A DNA stretch of 64,000 nucleotides, taken from Calothrix sp. NIES-3974. Lineage in GTDB: Bacteria; Cyanobacteriota; Cyanobacteriia; Cyanobacteriales; Nostocaceae. The first letter of the stretch is position 1; every line of letters begins with the position of its first letter. Of this stretch, positions 45,888-56,458 are shown in pieces. The DNA is taken from NCBI RefSeq assembly GCF_002368395.1, contig NZ_AP018254.1, positions 4,588,001 through 4,652,000 on the forward strand. The letters are read 5' to 3'. Below the pieces are notes generated by a model. That model saw nothing but the letters and a program-made list of their open reading frames with translations, had not been told where the DNA came from and searched no databases. The translations under genes and the position numbers were made by a program.

Positions 45888-47525
45888 TTAGTAATCGAAG
45901 TCGCCACCCATACCAGCGCCAGCACCAGCAGGAGCATTATCTTTAGGTTCGGGTTTGTCAACAACGATACATTCGGTGGTCAGAACCATTCCGGCGATGG
46001 ATGCTGCGTTTTGCAGTGCGGAACGGGTCACTTTCGCAGGGTCAACGATACCAGCTGCGAACATGTCAACGTATTCGTTGGTAGCAGCGTTGAAACCAAC
46101 ATTGAATTCTTTCTCTTTTACCCGTTCAGCAATGACAGCGCCATTTTGTCCAGCATTTTCTGCAATCCGTTTGAGGGGAGCAGACAAAGCACGAGCGACA
46201 ATCATAGCTCCAATCAATTCCTCATCCTTGAGGTTGTCGTTAGCCCAAGTTTCCAACTGGGGAGCTAGGTGAGCTAGGGTTGTACCACCACCAGGAACAA
46301 TACCTTCTTCGACCGCAGCTTTGGTAGCGTTGATTGCGTCTTCTAAACGCAATTTCTTGTCTTTCATTTCGGTTTCGGTTGCTGCACCAACTTTCACAAC
46401 AGCCACACCACCGGAAAGTTTAGCTAGACGCTCTTGCAATTTTTCTTTGTCGTAGGAAGACTCGGTTTCTTCCATCTGACGACGGATTTGTTCGCAACGT
46501 GCTTTAACTGCGGTTTCGTTACCTTCAGCAACAATGGTGGTGTTGTCTTTGGTAATGGTGACACGACGTGCTTTACCTAAGCTGTCGATTTTGGTTGCAT
46601 CCAATTTCAAACCAGCATCTTCGGTAATCACTTGACCACCGGTGAGGATGGCAATATCTTCCAACATTGCTTTACGGCGATCGCCGAATCCAGGAGCTTT
46701 GACCGCAGCTACATTCAAGACACCGCGTAGACGGTTTACAACCAAAGTCGCCAAAGCTTCCTTCTCGATGTCCTCCGCAATGATCACTAAGGGACGACCA
46801 GCGCGAGCTACCTGTTCGAGAATGGGAACTAAATCTTGCACTAGGGTGATTTTCTTGTCGGTAATCAACAAGAATGGCTCGTCAAAAACAGCTTCCATCC
46901 GCTCGGTATCGGTTGCGAAGTAGGGGGAAATATAACCCTTGTCAAAACGCATCCCCTCGGTGATTTCCAACTCGGTGGTCATGGATTTTCCTTCTTCTAA
47001 GGAAATCACCCCTTCCTTACCCACCTTATCCATCGCTTGGGCAATCATGTTACCGACTTCATCGTCGTTACCAGCAGAGATGGCACCAACTTGGGCGATC
47101 GCTTTGGAATCTTCCACCGGACGAGCATGGGCTTTGATTTGCTCGACTAAGAAACCAGTCGCTTTGTCAATACCACGCTTGAGAAGAATCGCATTTGCAC
47201 CAGCAGCGACGTTGCGTAAACCTTCTTTAACCATTGCGTGGGCTAATACGGTCGCTGTGGTAGTCCCATCACCAGCTGCGTCGTTGGTTTTAGAAGCAGC
47301 TTGACGAATCAAGGAAACACCGGTGTTTTCCACATGGTCTTCCAATTCAATTTCCTTGGCAATGGTGACACCATCGTTAATAATCTGAGGTGCGCCAAAT
47401 TTCTTTTCTAGGACAACATTGCGTCCTTTAGGACCAAGGGTGACAGCTACAGCCTCAGCCAAAATATCCATGCCACGCTCTAAAGCACGACGAGCGTTTT
47501 CGTTGTAAATAATCCGCTTTGCCAT
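45888..47525 (-). CDS. groL: Chaperonin GroEL
   Basis: 60-kDa chaperonin subunit (545 aa) that folds proteins in an ATP-driven double ring. It has the family start '[20 protein letters not shown]', the ATP-site '[14 protein letters not shown]' near residue 86, and the signature '[15 protein letters not shown]' near residue 403. The C-terminus ends '[12 protein letters not shown]', not the GGM repeats of E. coli; this is usual for the groES-linked cyanobacterial copy. It is 162 bp downstream of groES on the same strand, and both should be read from the CIRCE-controlled promoter. Confidence 0.98.
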   Translation of the reverse strand: MAKRIIYNENARRALERGMDILAEAVAVTLGPKGRNVVLEKKFGAPQIINDGVTIAKEIELEDHVENTGVSLIRQAASKTNDAAGDGTTTATVLAHAMVKEGLRNVAAGANAILLKRGIDKATGFLVEQIKAHARPVEDSKAIAQVGAISAGNDDEVGNMIAQAMDKVGKEGVISLEEGKSMTTELEITEGMRFDKGYISPYFATDTERMEAVFDEPFLLITDKKITLVQDLVPILEQVARAGRPLVIIAEDIEKEALATLVVNRLRGVLNVAAVKAPGFGDRRKAMLEDIAILTGGQVITEDAGLKLDATKIDSLGKARRVTITKDNTTIVAEGNETAVKARCEQIRRQMEETESSYDKEKLQERLAKLSGGVAVVKVGAATETEMKDKKLRLEDAINATKAAVEEGIVPGGGTTLAHLAPQLETWANDNLKDEELIGAMIVARALSAPLKRIAENAGQNGAVIAERVKEKEFNVGFNAATNEYVDMFAAGIVDPAKVTRSALQNAASIAGMVLTTECIVVDKPEPKDNAPAGAGAGMGGDFDY

Positions 47526-47687
47526 AATTCTTAATTGTTGCTCTCTTGCTGCTAGTAATGTTTTTAATTGCTAGTTTTGCGTTAGTTTTTTTGAGCCTAG
47601 TTAGTGGGTGTAGCTGCACGCTGATAAAATAAGCGTGCATAGGGCAGAAATAATATCGTGTTTTTGCTCACCACTAACTACTAACGA

Positions 47688-47999
47688 TTAGCTAACTACT
47701 GCTAAAATGTCTTTTTCAGAGAGAAGTACGTACTCGTCAGTTCCCAATTTGATGTCGGTTCCTGCATACTTCGAGTACAAAACTTTATCTCCTACTTTGA
47801 CATCCATTGGCATCCGGGCACCATCATCTTTGATTTTGCCCTCGCCAACTGCAACAACTTCACCAACTTGGGGTTTTTCTTTGGCGGTGTCAGGTAAGTA
47901 CAAACCACCTGCGGTTTTTTCTTCCGACGCGCTTACTTTCACGAAAACGCGATCGCCTAAAGGTTTAACTGTAGATACGCTTAGAGATACAGCAGCCAT
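47688..47999 (-). CDS. groS: Co-chaperonin GroES
   Basis: 10-kDa lid of the GroEL chamber, 103 aa. Recognised by '[20 protein letters not shown]' and the mobile-loop region around residues 20-36, then '[20 protein letters not shown]' near residue 70. First gene of the groESL operon. Its ATG at 47999 lies only 16 bp from the CIRCE operator, so HrcA would block transcription at or just after initiation. Confidence 0.98.
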   Translation of the reverse strand: MAAVSLSVSTVKPLGDRVFVKVSASEEKTAGGLYLPDTAKEKPQVGEVVAVGEGKIKDDGARMPMDVKVGDKVLYSKYAGTDIKLGTDEYVLLSEKDILAVVS

Positions 48000-48015
48000 A
48001 ACTTCTATTGCCTGT

Positions 48016-48042
48016 TTAGCACTCTCGACTCCTGAGTGCTAA
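48016..48042. promoter_or_regulatory. CIRCE operator (HrcA-binding)
   Basis: TTAGCACTC, nine bases, GAGTGCTAA: a perfect match to the CIRCE consensus, immediately upstream of groES. Known in cyanobacteria as the HrcA site that represses groESL without heat stress. Confidence 0.97.
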
Positions 48043-48278
48043 TTTATCGAAGGGTGGGCTTTGCTGGCAATAAATTCCTATGTACGGGTTCCCGAACCCA
48101 AAAATGTGTAGACCGTACTATGCGCAAAAACACTGTTGTCTAAGTATAAAATGCGTTTCAAAATACACGTAAGTGTAGTGTTAACCTGGAATTTCCCCAC
48201 AAAATTGAGATTGTAATGTATTTGCAATCCGTAGAAATTGTAATAGAACAGTAATCAGGAGTTGCAATCGGGAGTAGT

Positions 48279-48690
48279 ATGAAGGTGAAACCAGTAAATC
48301 TCAAATTTCCCCAAACTAAACCGAAATTTGACTGTGAAATCCTAAATAAAGATTTAGAAAATTTAGGTTTAAGCATTTTCCCATGCCACATTTTGATGTG
48401 TGCTGACAGCACATTTGCCAAATGTGATGCAGGAGGAATCGGTGATAAATTTTGGGATTCTTTCCCATCCCGTTTTCAACCACTAAAATCGGGTTATTTT
48501 CCGGATGAGATTTTGCTGTCTAACCTGATTAGGGAAAACATTTTCCCAACTCCAGTGGTCGGACTTGCCTGTTTGTGTAGATGGGCCGATAATGGTGATC
48601 TACCCAAACGGTGTATGCTACGACCAAGCAGTTCCAGTGGTAATCGAGCGGATAATTCAAGAGCATCTAGGAGAGGCAATAAAGCGGTAG
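48279..48690 (+). pseudogene. Frameshifted (2Fe-2S) ferredoxin-like protein
   Basis: Two parts of one family are in different frames. The 5' part (from ATG 48279) encodes 'FPCHILMCADSTFAKCDAGG', like the N-terminus of thioredoxin-fold (2Fe-2S) ferredoxins. About 150 bp later another plus-strand frame encodes 'CVDGPIMVIYPNGV' and 'VVIERIIQEHLGEAIKR', then stops at 48688-48690, like the C-terminus. In intact relatives the second Cys pair is CLRVCxxGP; here it reads LPVCVDGP, so one ligand is also lost. A functional protein is unlikely. The 141-codon open frame that continues to 48704 is mostly out of frame. Confidence 0.65.
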
Positions 48691-49096
48691 AAGAGTATGC
48701 TTGAATTGAAGCTCCGTTACCACAAAATCCTCCTACTAATGCGCGAAAATTCTCGACCTCAGACCCAACATCAAGGAAGTATATGGATATAATGTAGCAG
48801 CAATGTGAATTCAATGCGGGCTAGTTTCACCTGGGAATATCCGGAACCAAGTGGTTAACTAGTGGAAATTGAATAATAATTATTATTATTTAATCAATGT
48901 TTTTCTCCCGCACCCACAAAGCGATATATAATAGCGCATTATCAATACTGCTGCTCTACGTATCCTTACTAAACTGTTGTGAGCGGATTGTTAAATTAAG
49001 TTTTAGTAACTTTTTTAACAGGAATCAAAGCGAGTTTAGTAGGAAAAACAAACCCCTATAATCATCCACTATCCTAGGACAACAAATTAAGACCCG
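48691..49096. other. Intergenic region upstream of the response regulator
   Basis: About 400 bp. An AATAATAATTATTATTATT palindromic AT tract lies near 48874-48892. No gene is seen. The promoter of the response regulator must lie here. Confidence 0.45.
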
Positions 49097-49774
49097 ATGG
49101 ACCGAAGTGCGACAAGTGCCACTGCTATGAAAGAACCCAGCATGAAAGATCACAAACGACTTCTCTTAATCGATGACGACCCCAACCTGATATTGCTGGT
49201 GAAGGATTACTTGGAATTCCGAGGATACGAAGTCATCACTGCCGAAAATGGTCGCGAAGCTCTAGATATTTTGGAGCAGGATATTCCAGATATGATCATT
49301 TGTGATGTGATGATGCCAGAAATGGACGGATACACCTTTGTCGAACAAGTGCGGCAAACGGAGCGCACAAGTTGGATACCTGTTCTTTTCCTTTCCGCCA
49401 AAGGTCAAAGTGCTGACCGAGTTAAAGGTTTAAATAAGGGTGCTGACGTTTATATGGTTAAACCCTTTGAACCGGAGGAACTGGTTGCGCAAGTAGAATC
49501 TTCCCTGAAGCAAACTATTCGCTGGAAGGAGCATCAAGCCAAGGGTGGGGAAAATGGTTCCCGGATTCAAGTACCTTTTGATGTTCAGTTGACCCCAACA
49601 GAGTTGAAAGTTGTACAATTCGTTGCCAGAGGTCTAGCGAACCGGGAAATTGCGGAAGAATTAAATGTTAGTCAACGTACTGTAGAAAGTCACGTTTCTA
49701 ATATGTTGGGTAAGACTAATCTCCACAATCGAACTGAGCTAGCTAGATGGGCAATTGAGAATCAAATGGCTTAA
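49097..49774 (+). CDS. Response regulator, REC-LuxR (TctD/Ycf29-like)
   Basis: 225-aa two-domain regulator. The receiver domain begins 'RLLLIDDDPNLILLVKDYLE', with the phosphoacceptor at D70 in 'MIICDVMMPEMDGY' and the conserved lysine in 'YMVKPFEPEELV'. The C-terminal NarL/LuxR-type HTH includes 'LTPTELKVVQFVARGLANRE' and 'VSQRTVESHVSNMLGKT'. It resembles the Ycf29/TctD-like regulator conserved in cyanobacteria and red-algal plastids. No kinase gene is adjacent. Alternative ATG starts at 49127 and 49142 give a tighter N-terminus. Confidence 0.92.
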   Translation: MDRSATSATAMKEPSMKDHKRLLLIDDDPNLILLVKDYLEFRGYEVITAENGREALDILEQDIPDMIICDVMMPEMDGYTFVEQVRQTERTSWIPVLFLSAKGQSADRVKGLNKGADVYMVKPFEPEELVAQVESSLKQTIRWKEHQAKGGENGSRIQVPFDVQLTPTELKVVQFVARGLANREIAEELNVSQRTVESHVSNMLGKTNLHNRTELARWAIENQMA

Positions 49775-49806
49775 GTTCTACAGGCATATATAGTTACTTG
49801 AGAATT

Positions 49807-49854
49807 AACAGCTAGTTTGGGAATTTTGATATTCGTTAAACTAGCTGTTTTTTT
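49807..49854 (+). terminator. Rho-independent terminator after the response regulator
   Basis: AACAGCTAGTTT and AAACTAGCTGTT form a 12-bp stem around a 20-base loop, followed by a run of T. It lies 33 bp past the stop codon. Confidence 0.9.
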
Positions 49855-50178
49855 GTAAATTTTAAATAATTAGGGTCTGCGGAAAAAGTCTTTTAGTAGG
49901 GAGAGACGCGACATGTCGCGTCTGTACAGGGAATATTTAAGCCAACTATTCCACTTTTCACAAGACCCAAAAAATTACAGTAGGTGTAGTCTTCTTGTAG
50001 AGAACTACAGGACTTACGCAAAGAAGATTTGTCCGCAGCGACCGAAACGCAGTTTCCGGAAGCAAGCTAGTCATAACGCAGTGGCGTTACTTTTGCGTAA
50101 GTCCTAAGCTATTGTACGCAACTAAAAATCAAAATAGTTCATTCCCTATGAGTTTTAGGGTTTTGTGGGGAATGCAGG
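49855..50178. repeat. Palindrome plus GGACTTACGCA inverted-repeat element
   Basis: Bases 49904-49923 are a perfect AGACGCGACATGTCGCGTCT palindrome. Bases 49948-49979 match 18073-18105. Bases 50009-50105 are a MITE-like element with ends AGGACTTACGCAAA and TTTTGCGTAAGTCCT; its right part resembles bases 1-25 of the window. No gene is seen. Confidence 0.75.
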
Positions 50179-52383
50179 TTATGTACTTGGTAGGGGTTGT
50201 TTGACTTCTATGGGATGGGGTAAATCTGTAACTACACCCATTGCCATTTGCATTAAAATGTTTTGAGAACTTGATTCTGGGGAATCAGCGCTGGGACGGC
50301 GTTGTATATATTTGCCATCCGGTTGTAATTCCCAAGCATTGCGGTTGTCTGCTAACATAATTCCCAGGATTTCCTGTAGGTCTTTGATGATATCTGGGTC
50401 TTGGATGGGGGTAATAGCTTCAACGCGACGGTCTAAATTGCGAGGCATCCAATCGGCGCTACCGATGAAGATTTCTTCGTTACCTTGATTGTAAAAGTAG
50501 AAAATACGGGAATGTTCTAGGAAGCGACCGACAATACTGATAACGCGGATGTTTTCGCTAATACCTTTTAATCCTGGTCGTAGACAGCAAATTCCCCGAA
50601 TAATTAAGTCGATTTGCACTCCTGCACGGGAAGCATCGTACAACGCTGCAATCATTTGCGGATCGACAAGGGAGTTCATCTTGGCAACGATTCTACCGGA
50701 TGCACCGTTTTCAACATTTTCGATTTCCCGTTGGATTAATTCTAAAAAGCGATCGCGCATATTCACCGGTGCAACGAGGAGTTGGCGGTAGGTCTTTTGG
50801 CGAGAATATCCGGTTAAATAATTGAAGAGGTCGGTTAAATCTGCACCGAGTTCTTCCCGACAGCTAAATAAGCCTAAATCTGTGTACAGTCTGGCTGTTT
50901 TTGGGTTGTAGTTTCCTGTACCAATGTGGACGTAACGCCGAATCCGGTCTTTTTCTCGACGGACAACCATAATGGTTTTACAATGGGTCTTGAGCCCCAC
51001 TAGACCGTAGACGACGTGGACACCGACACTTTCTAATCTTCTAGCCCAGTAAATATTATTTTCTTCGTCGAATCTGGCCTTGAGTTCCACTAATACGGAA
51101 ACCTGTTTCCCATTTTCAGCCGCCGCAATTAATGCATTCACAATCGGTGAATCCCCGGAAGTCCGATAGAGGGTCATTTTGATTGCCAACACATCCGGGT
51201 CATGGGCCGCTTGGGTAATAAATTTAACTACGGATGCGGAAAATGAGTAATAGGGGTGATGTACCATTAAATCGCGATCGCGAATTACGGCAAAAAAGTC
51301 CTTACCATCCTCCAACTCACTGGGAAGACCTGCTGTTAGGGGGTCTCGTAGTCTTTGTAAACGATTGGGAACGACTGCTTGCCAAGGTACATCCTTTAAT
51401 TCGGGGGCAGGAAGTGACATAAAATACATCATATCCCGCAGTCCCAGCAACCCATCGACTTCGTAAACGTCATTTTCGGATAAATCCAGGTCTTGTAATA
51501 ATCTGGAGCGGATATCCTCTGGTGTCTGGGATTGAATTTCGATCCGAACAGGTGTACCTCCAACCCGCCTTTTGCGTAATTCCTGTTCAATCGCTAAGAG
51601 TAAATCATCGGCTTCATCTTCTTCCAGGGCTAAATCGGCATCACGGGTAATCCGGAAGATATAATATTCGAGGATAGTCATCCCTGGGAACAGGGCTTCT
51701 AAATTGTGGGCGATCGCTTGTTCGAGGGGAACTCCTGTCCACAGGGAAGGTTTACCGTTATTTTGGATACTTAAATCCCTCGGTAGGGGTAAAAAGCGGG
51801 GTAGAACCTTGGGAACCTTCACCCGTGCAAAAAATTCCTCATCGGTTTCTGGGTTTTTGATGACAACGGCTAAGTTCAAGCTCAAATTGGAAATGTAGGG
51901 GAAGGGATGGCTAGGGTCAACGGCTAGGGGTGTAATGACGGGGAAAATTTGTTCGTGGAAATACTGATCTAAGTATTCCCGTTGGGCTGGATTTAAATCT
52001 ATATAATCGAGGATATGGATATCATTTTTGGTCAGTAGGGGTCGCAGAACCTTTTCAAAGTGCTGGTGTTGTTGCGCAGCCATCGGTCGTAAAGCGGCAG
52101 AAATATCATCTAGCTGTTGTTGGGGAGTACGACCATCAAAGGTTAATTTACTTACCTTGGCTTCAACTTGCTGTTTGAGTGCAGCAACCCGAACCATAAA
52201 AAACTCATCTAAATTGGAACTGAATATTGCTAGGAATTTTAGTCTTTCCAGTAAGGGTGTGCGTTGATCCATCGCTTCACTCAACACCCGGTTATTAAAC
52301 TCTAACCAACTTAACTCACGATTAAAGTAATACTGTGCATCTGATAAATTCACGGAATTAGTGCCTTTTTTTGTTTTTGCCAT
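50179..52383 (-). CDS. ppk: Polyphosphate kinase 1
   Basis: Membrane-associated enzyme that reversibly makes polyphosphate from ATP. 734 aa, with the four PPK1 domains in order. The N-terminal 'YYFNRELSWLEFNNRVLSEA' is diagnostic. The catalytic histidine motifs appear as 'VYGLVGLKTHCKT' and 'YVHIGTGNYNPKTARLYTD', and the second phospholipase-D-like site as 'RFLEHSRIFYFYN'. Single gene, with no ppx neighbour. The start is 'MAKTKKGTNSVN' at 52383. Confidence 0.96.
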   Translation of the reverse strand: MAKTKKGTNSVNLSDAQYYFNRELSWLEFNNRVLSEAMDQRTPLLERLKFLAIFSSNLDEFFMVRVAALKQQVEAKVSKLTFDGRTPQQQLDDISAALRPMAAQQHQHFEKVLRPLLTKNDIHILDYIDLNPAQREYLDQYFHEQIFPVITPLAVDPSHPFPYISNLSLNLAVVIKNPETDEEFFARVKVPKVLPRFLPLPRDLSIQNNGKPSLWTGVPLEQAIAHNLEALFPGMTILEYYIFRITRDADLALEEDEADDLLLAIEQELRKRRVGGTPVRIEIQSQTPEDIRSRLLQDLDLSENDVYEVDGLLGLRDMMYFMSLPAPELKDVPWQAVVPNRLQRLRDPLTAGLPSELEDGKDFFAVIRDRDLMVHHPYYSFSASVVKFITQAAHDPDVLAIKMTLYRTSGDSPIVNALIAAAENGKQVSVLVELKARFDEENNIYWARRLESVGVHVVYGLVGLKTHCKTIMVVRREKDRIRRYVHIGTGNYNPKTARLYTDLGLFSCREELGADLTDLFNYLTGYSRQKTYRQLLVAPVNMRDRFLELIQREIENVENGASGRIVAKMNSLVDPQMIAALYDASRAGVQIDLIIRGICCLRPGLKGISENIRVISIVGRFLEHSRIFYFYNQGNEEIFIGSADWMPRNLDRRVEAITPIQDPDIIKDLQEILGIMLADNRNAWELQPDGKYIQRRPSADSPESSSQNILMQMAMGVVTDLPHPIEVKQPLPST

Positions 52384-52815
52384 GACAGATTATGGGGACT
52401 GGATAGGGAGCAGAAATAGATTATTTATAGAGATATGACCGTTGTGGTTGTCTGTAATTGGGTTAGATACACCTAGAGTAAAGTCCTGGTTTATCGCCAT
52501 CTTGCTCACGGTCTAGTTTTATATGTATATGTTTCATGGGGTTTTAGGTGACTAAATTTACTCTTACAAATAATTCACCGTATAAATACTGAAATAAATT
52601 TCCGCATGGTTATTGATAGTTAATTATTAAGCTGCAACAACAGCCTGGCAATAATCTATAGTAAATGAAAAATCAATCCACTACTATGCATCTATAGAGG
52701 ATTGACAAAATTCGATGATACGCTTGATTCCTGAATCGAGGGGAAATCCTCCATAGCAATGGAGACGACCCGTCGGGTCGTCTCTACTCACAATTACAAT
52801 TTTTTCCACCTATGC
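52384..52815. other. Intergenic region
   Basis: 432 bp with one feature: an AGACGACCCGTCGGGTCGTCT palindrome at 52763-52783, 33 bp past the usher stop, which may act as its transcription end. No gene is seen. Confidence 0.5.
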
Positions 52816-55800
52816 TTACCGTGCTTGTTTTTGCTTTAAAACCGCAGCAGACACAGGTAGCTTAAGGTTTTGATTATAAATAAATTCCCGACTAATTTCC
52901 ACAGGACGCTTGGGTAATGCGTCACTGATATCTAAATTTTCTTGGGGAGGGATTCTCAGGATGTATTTACCAACTGGGACTCCATCTAAACGATATAAAC
53001 CATATTCATCGGTGACACCGGAAAGAACCCGTACACCACTTGCATTAACTAATTCGACTCGAATTTGACCGACGGGTTGTCCTGTAACATCTGTAATTCG
53101 TCCAGCTAAACCGAATTCAACTCGCAGGGGAAAATCCAGTTTAGTCACCGCAGAATTAGCAACTTCCACCACAAAGCTGGTTTTGGGTGTGCTGACTTCC
53201 ACGGGTAACTCATCGGGTTCTAATTCAACGGTGTATATTCCCTCCGATAGACCACCAACAAAGAAATTACCGCTTCTATCGGTGATTGCGTTACCGACAA
53301 CCCGATTCCGATTATTAATCACACGTACACGGGAACCAGACAAATCGATTTTGTTGGGGGAATCAGCAAGCTGTAAACGTCCTGCGATCGCACCGCGTTC
53401 CTTACTGATTCCGCTATAGGTTGCGGGGGTAACGCGTCCTCTAGCAAAGGATAAATCGGATACTAAAGATAGGGTGAATCGATCATCGCCAAAACCACCA
53501 AATAAACCACGCGATCGCGAAGGAATACCCTGGTATTCGACCCTAGCGAGTAGTCCTGGTAATACTTGCATTCCTGCACTTGCAAGGGGTGCAACCTCCC
53601 CATCCCGTAGCGCTAATCCTAAACTCCACGATAAACTACGGAAGTCACTGGGGTTGCGTCCTACGGTTAAAGCATATCGTCCAGGGATATTTTCTCCAAA
53701 TTCATTACCCAAGGATAGTTCATAATCCCTAGCAAAGCGATAGGTCAAATTGGAATTATACACTCCTCCAAAGGAACTAAATCCTAAGCGAGTTCGCCAA
53801 TTTGGTTGATAAAAAGCGTTGAGTAAATAGCGTCCTTCAATATCTGGTCTACCATTCAGGGATAGGCTAGAAAAAGGACGAATTGTGAATGTTGGTAAAA
53901 TATAATTTGAATCTGTAATTTCGTCTTTAAATCTACGCGCAATAAACCCAATATTTAAATTATTACTGGGACGATAGGCTACTTCTAAACTATGATTAAA
54001 TTTTTCTCCCCGTCCCCTTGTCCGACTAAATCCTTCCGGTAAGGATTGGGAATTCGCACTAATTTCCAACTGGTCTAATTGTACATCTAATTCTGCCGCA
54101 TATCCCATTTTTCCATCGGAAGTTCCCACACTTGCAGATAACACCACAGGATTAGCTAAACGCCAAATTAAACCCGCTTGAGATTGAAATGCATCCGGTG
54201 CAGCTTGGAGGGAACCTTCAAAGGTTAAATTATTTGATAAACCTTGACGTAGTTGATAAAAACCAACAAATTTACCACTATAATCAGCAGTCAAATCATC
54301 AAAAAAAGCACTTTGCACCAAATTTCCGCTAAATCCGAAACCCCCAAGTTGGACATTACCACCTGCTGGTAATAACAAATCGGAAGCATTGATTCTCACA
54401 GAACGCACGGTAATCGGTACATTTAAATTACTCCGATCAAAAATCGCCACTTCCACCTCATTATTACGACCAATGGGTAGATTGACATCCACAAATTCGT
54501 ATTTACCATCAAAACCAACTACCTGTTGAGCAACAGCAATTCCTGCTACCCGTAATTGGGCTATACTAGCGGGAGGTGCTTCCCCGGTAAATGTTTGCAT
54601 GGGTCGAGAACGTCGTGGTAATAATTCGCTAGCACCATAACTTCCCCGGAAGCTTTCAGCAGGTAAGTTTGTAAAACCAAGCTGCAAACCTGTTAAATCA
54701 ATGGAGTTAATTAATGGGTGTAAACCCACCTGTTGACGACCAAGTTGATAACGAAATTGACCGCTACGTTTGTAGAAAAAGTATTCAGAAATATCCGGTT
54801 GATTGACAAAGTTATTATTCAATCGCATTCGCCAAGAACCGCCAGCAATTCTCCCTCCTAGTTGAGTCGAACTCCTCAATCTAGTATTACCATAAACACG
54901 GGTAATATTTAATTCTTGACGAAGGCTAGAAATTCCATTATTAGGAGCTAAAAATTCTGGTTGAAGTTCAACTTTTCTTCCCTGTTGATTTGTACTACGC
55001 CAAGGTAAATCGGCTGCTAGGGTTAAATCAGCAGTATTTAAATCTAGGGAAATTCGTAGTTTGTTGGCTAATTCCGTATTGCTAATATAGGTGACTCCAT
55101 TAATTTCCCGTAGGGATTGGGGGTCTAATTTCACTTCTCCTAGGGGGGTGATTACAGTATAAATAGAACCAGATTTTTCGGCGCTAAATCCAGTCACTTC
55201 AGCAAAGGCTTCAATGGGAATTAATAATAATTTCCCTTCTTGAATAATATCTAGTGTGCCAACTTCTCGTCCGTTAATTGTAACTGCAACTAGGAAGGGT
55301 TCACCGGGAATTCTCGCTAACTGAATGGTGTTGCTGGGGAAAGGATTGGGATTATTCAGGTTAGCAGCAGAATTTTTGAGTTTTTCTGTTAAGGAATTAC
55401 TAACTGCTGCTACTTTTTGTGGATTATCTTCTGTTTCAATTGTTTCAACCTTGGCATCAGTAGGGGAGGAATTATCGGATAAATTGGAATTATTTGTCGT
55501 AGCGACTAGATGAGATTTATCTGTATTTGGGGTAACTTGATATGCAATATTTTTATTTATGGAAGCCGAAATAGAAGCATTAATTAATCCTTGGACAATG
55601 GCAATAAGACGCGATGAGTCTAAATTGGGATTACTAGCTAAAGAAGAATTTTGATTATTTGGTGATTTCTGATTATTTTGAGAATTTAAACGAGTAATAA
55701 GATGACTGTTTTGTAAATGGGAATTATTTTCTAATTGATTCTCAGAGTTATTTTCAGAATTATTCTCAGAATGTTTACTAGCAGTTTCTCCCGGTTTGGT

Positions 55801-56412
55801 CGCAACCTCAAAATTACTATTTAAAGCCGGATTTAGAGAAGCATACAAAGAAACAGCAACTAATTCCTGCACCGTTGCCAAAATTTTCCCCAGGGGATTT
55901 CCATCTGGATTGCTAGCAGAATTAGCTGCAACTGTCTTTGAGGTAATTTCTTGCTGATTAATCTGGGAATTATTAGTTTGATAATTATTGACTGTATTAT
56001 CAATATTTTTATCCTGATTATCACCCCCAGAGAGAGAAGATTGTTCTAAATTTGTAGAAGCAATCAATTGACGCTCTGGTTGCGAACTTCTGAAACATTC
56101 TTTTTTTTCTGGTTCAACTTCAGAATTAACTAAAAATTTTGTTAAAAGATGATTCACCAAATTGGTTTTGGTGGAATGGGAAGGATGGGTATCACAAGTT
56201 GTTGATACCCCCGATTCAGGACTATGGAGAATATCTTCAGTTCCCGTCTTCCCTACCCCAGATACAGCATCGGTTGTTTTGGAAGTAAGACGAGAAGAAA
56301 CCACCCCTTGAGTTAAAGCAATTCTCCCCATTGGAGATGTACTTGCAATTGTTTGAGGTGTAAGAGTAATTATGACTGGGGGTGGTGCTGGTGGTAAAGC
56401 TGGGTAGAGCAT
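52816..56412 (-). CDS. Outer membrane usher-like protein with long N-terminal extension
   Basis: 1198 aa from ATG 56412. Residues about 1-350 are low-complexity (Asn, Ser, Gln, Thr). Then comes an usher N-terminal-like domain ('FLVAVTINGREVGTLDII') and a beta-barrel-like region with alternating strands ('LNNNFVNQPDISEYFFYKRS'). A plug-like segment 'IAQLRVAGIAVAQQVVGFDG' and 'YEFVDVNLPIGRNNEVEVAI' lies within it. At the C-terminus are two carboxypeptidase-regulatory/Cna-B-like modules ('AITDRSGNFFVGGLSEGIYT', 'VTDEYGLYRLDGVPVGKYIL'). It should form the secretion pore for fibre subunits. No clear signal peptide is seen. A GTG start at 56556 would overlap the chaperone gene and is rejected. Confidence 0.75.
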   Translation of the reverse strand: MLYPALPPAPPPVIITLTPQTIASTSPMGRIALTQGVVSSRLTSKTTDAVSGVGKTGTEDILHSPESGVSTTCDTHPSHSTKTNLVNHLLTKFLVNSEVEPEKKECFRSSQPERQLIASTNLEQSSLSGGDNQDKNIDNTVNNYQTNNSQINQQEITSKTVAANSASNPDGNPLGKILATVQELVAVSLYASLNPALNSNFEVATKPGETASKHSENNSENNSENQLENNSHLQNSHLITRLNSQNNQKSPNNQNSSLASNPNLDSSRLIAIVQGLINASISASINKNIAYQVTPNTDKSHLVATTNNSNLSDNSSPTDAKVETIETEDNPQKVAAVSNSLTEKLKNSAANLNNPNPFPSNTIQLARIPGEPFLVAVTINGREVGTLDIIQEGKLLLIPIEAFAEVTGFSAEKSGSIYTVITPLGEVKLDPQSLREINGVTYISNTELANKLRISLDLNTADLTLAADLPWRSTNQQGRKVELQPEFLAPNNGISSLRQELNITRVYGNTRLRSSTQLGGRIAGGSWRMRLNNNFVNQPDISEYFFYKRSGQFRYQLGRQQVGLHPLINSIDLTGLQLGFTNLPAESFRGSYGASELLPRRSRPMQTFTGEAPPASIAQLRVAGIAVAQQVVGFDGKYEFVDVNLPIGRNNEVEVAIFDRSNLNVPITVRSVRINASDLLLPAGGNVQLGGFGFSGNLVQSAFFDDLTADYSGKFVGFYQLRQGLSNNLTFEGSLQAAPDAFQSQAGLIWRLANPVVLSASVGTSDGKMGYAAELDVQLDQLEISANSQSLPEGFSRTRGRGEKFNHSLEVAYRPSNNLNIGFIARRFKDEITDSNYILPTFTIRPFSSLSLNGRPDIEGRYLLNAFYQPNWRTRLGFSSFGGVYNSNLTYRFARDYELSLGNEFGENIPGRYALTVGRNPSDFRSLSWSLGLALRDGEVAPLASAGMQVLPGLLARVEYQGIPSRSRGLFGGFGDDRFTLSLVSDLSFARGRVTPATYSGISKERGAIAGRLQLADSPNKIDLSGSRVRVINNRNRVVGNAITDRSGNFFVGGLSEGIYTVELEPDELPVEVSTPKTSFVVEVANSAVTKLDFPLRVEFGLAGRITDVTGQPVGQIRVELVNASGVRVLSGVTDEYGLYRLDGVPVGKYILRIPPQENLDISDALPKRPVEISREFIYNQNLKLPVSAAVLKQKQAR

Positions 56413-56458
56413 ATCTTCATCTATTTTGAACTTTCGATGTTGGATTGTCGATTTTGGT

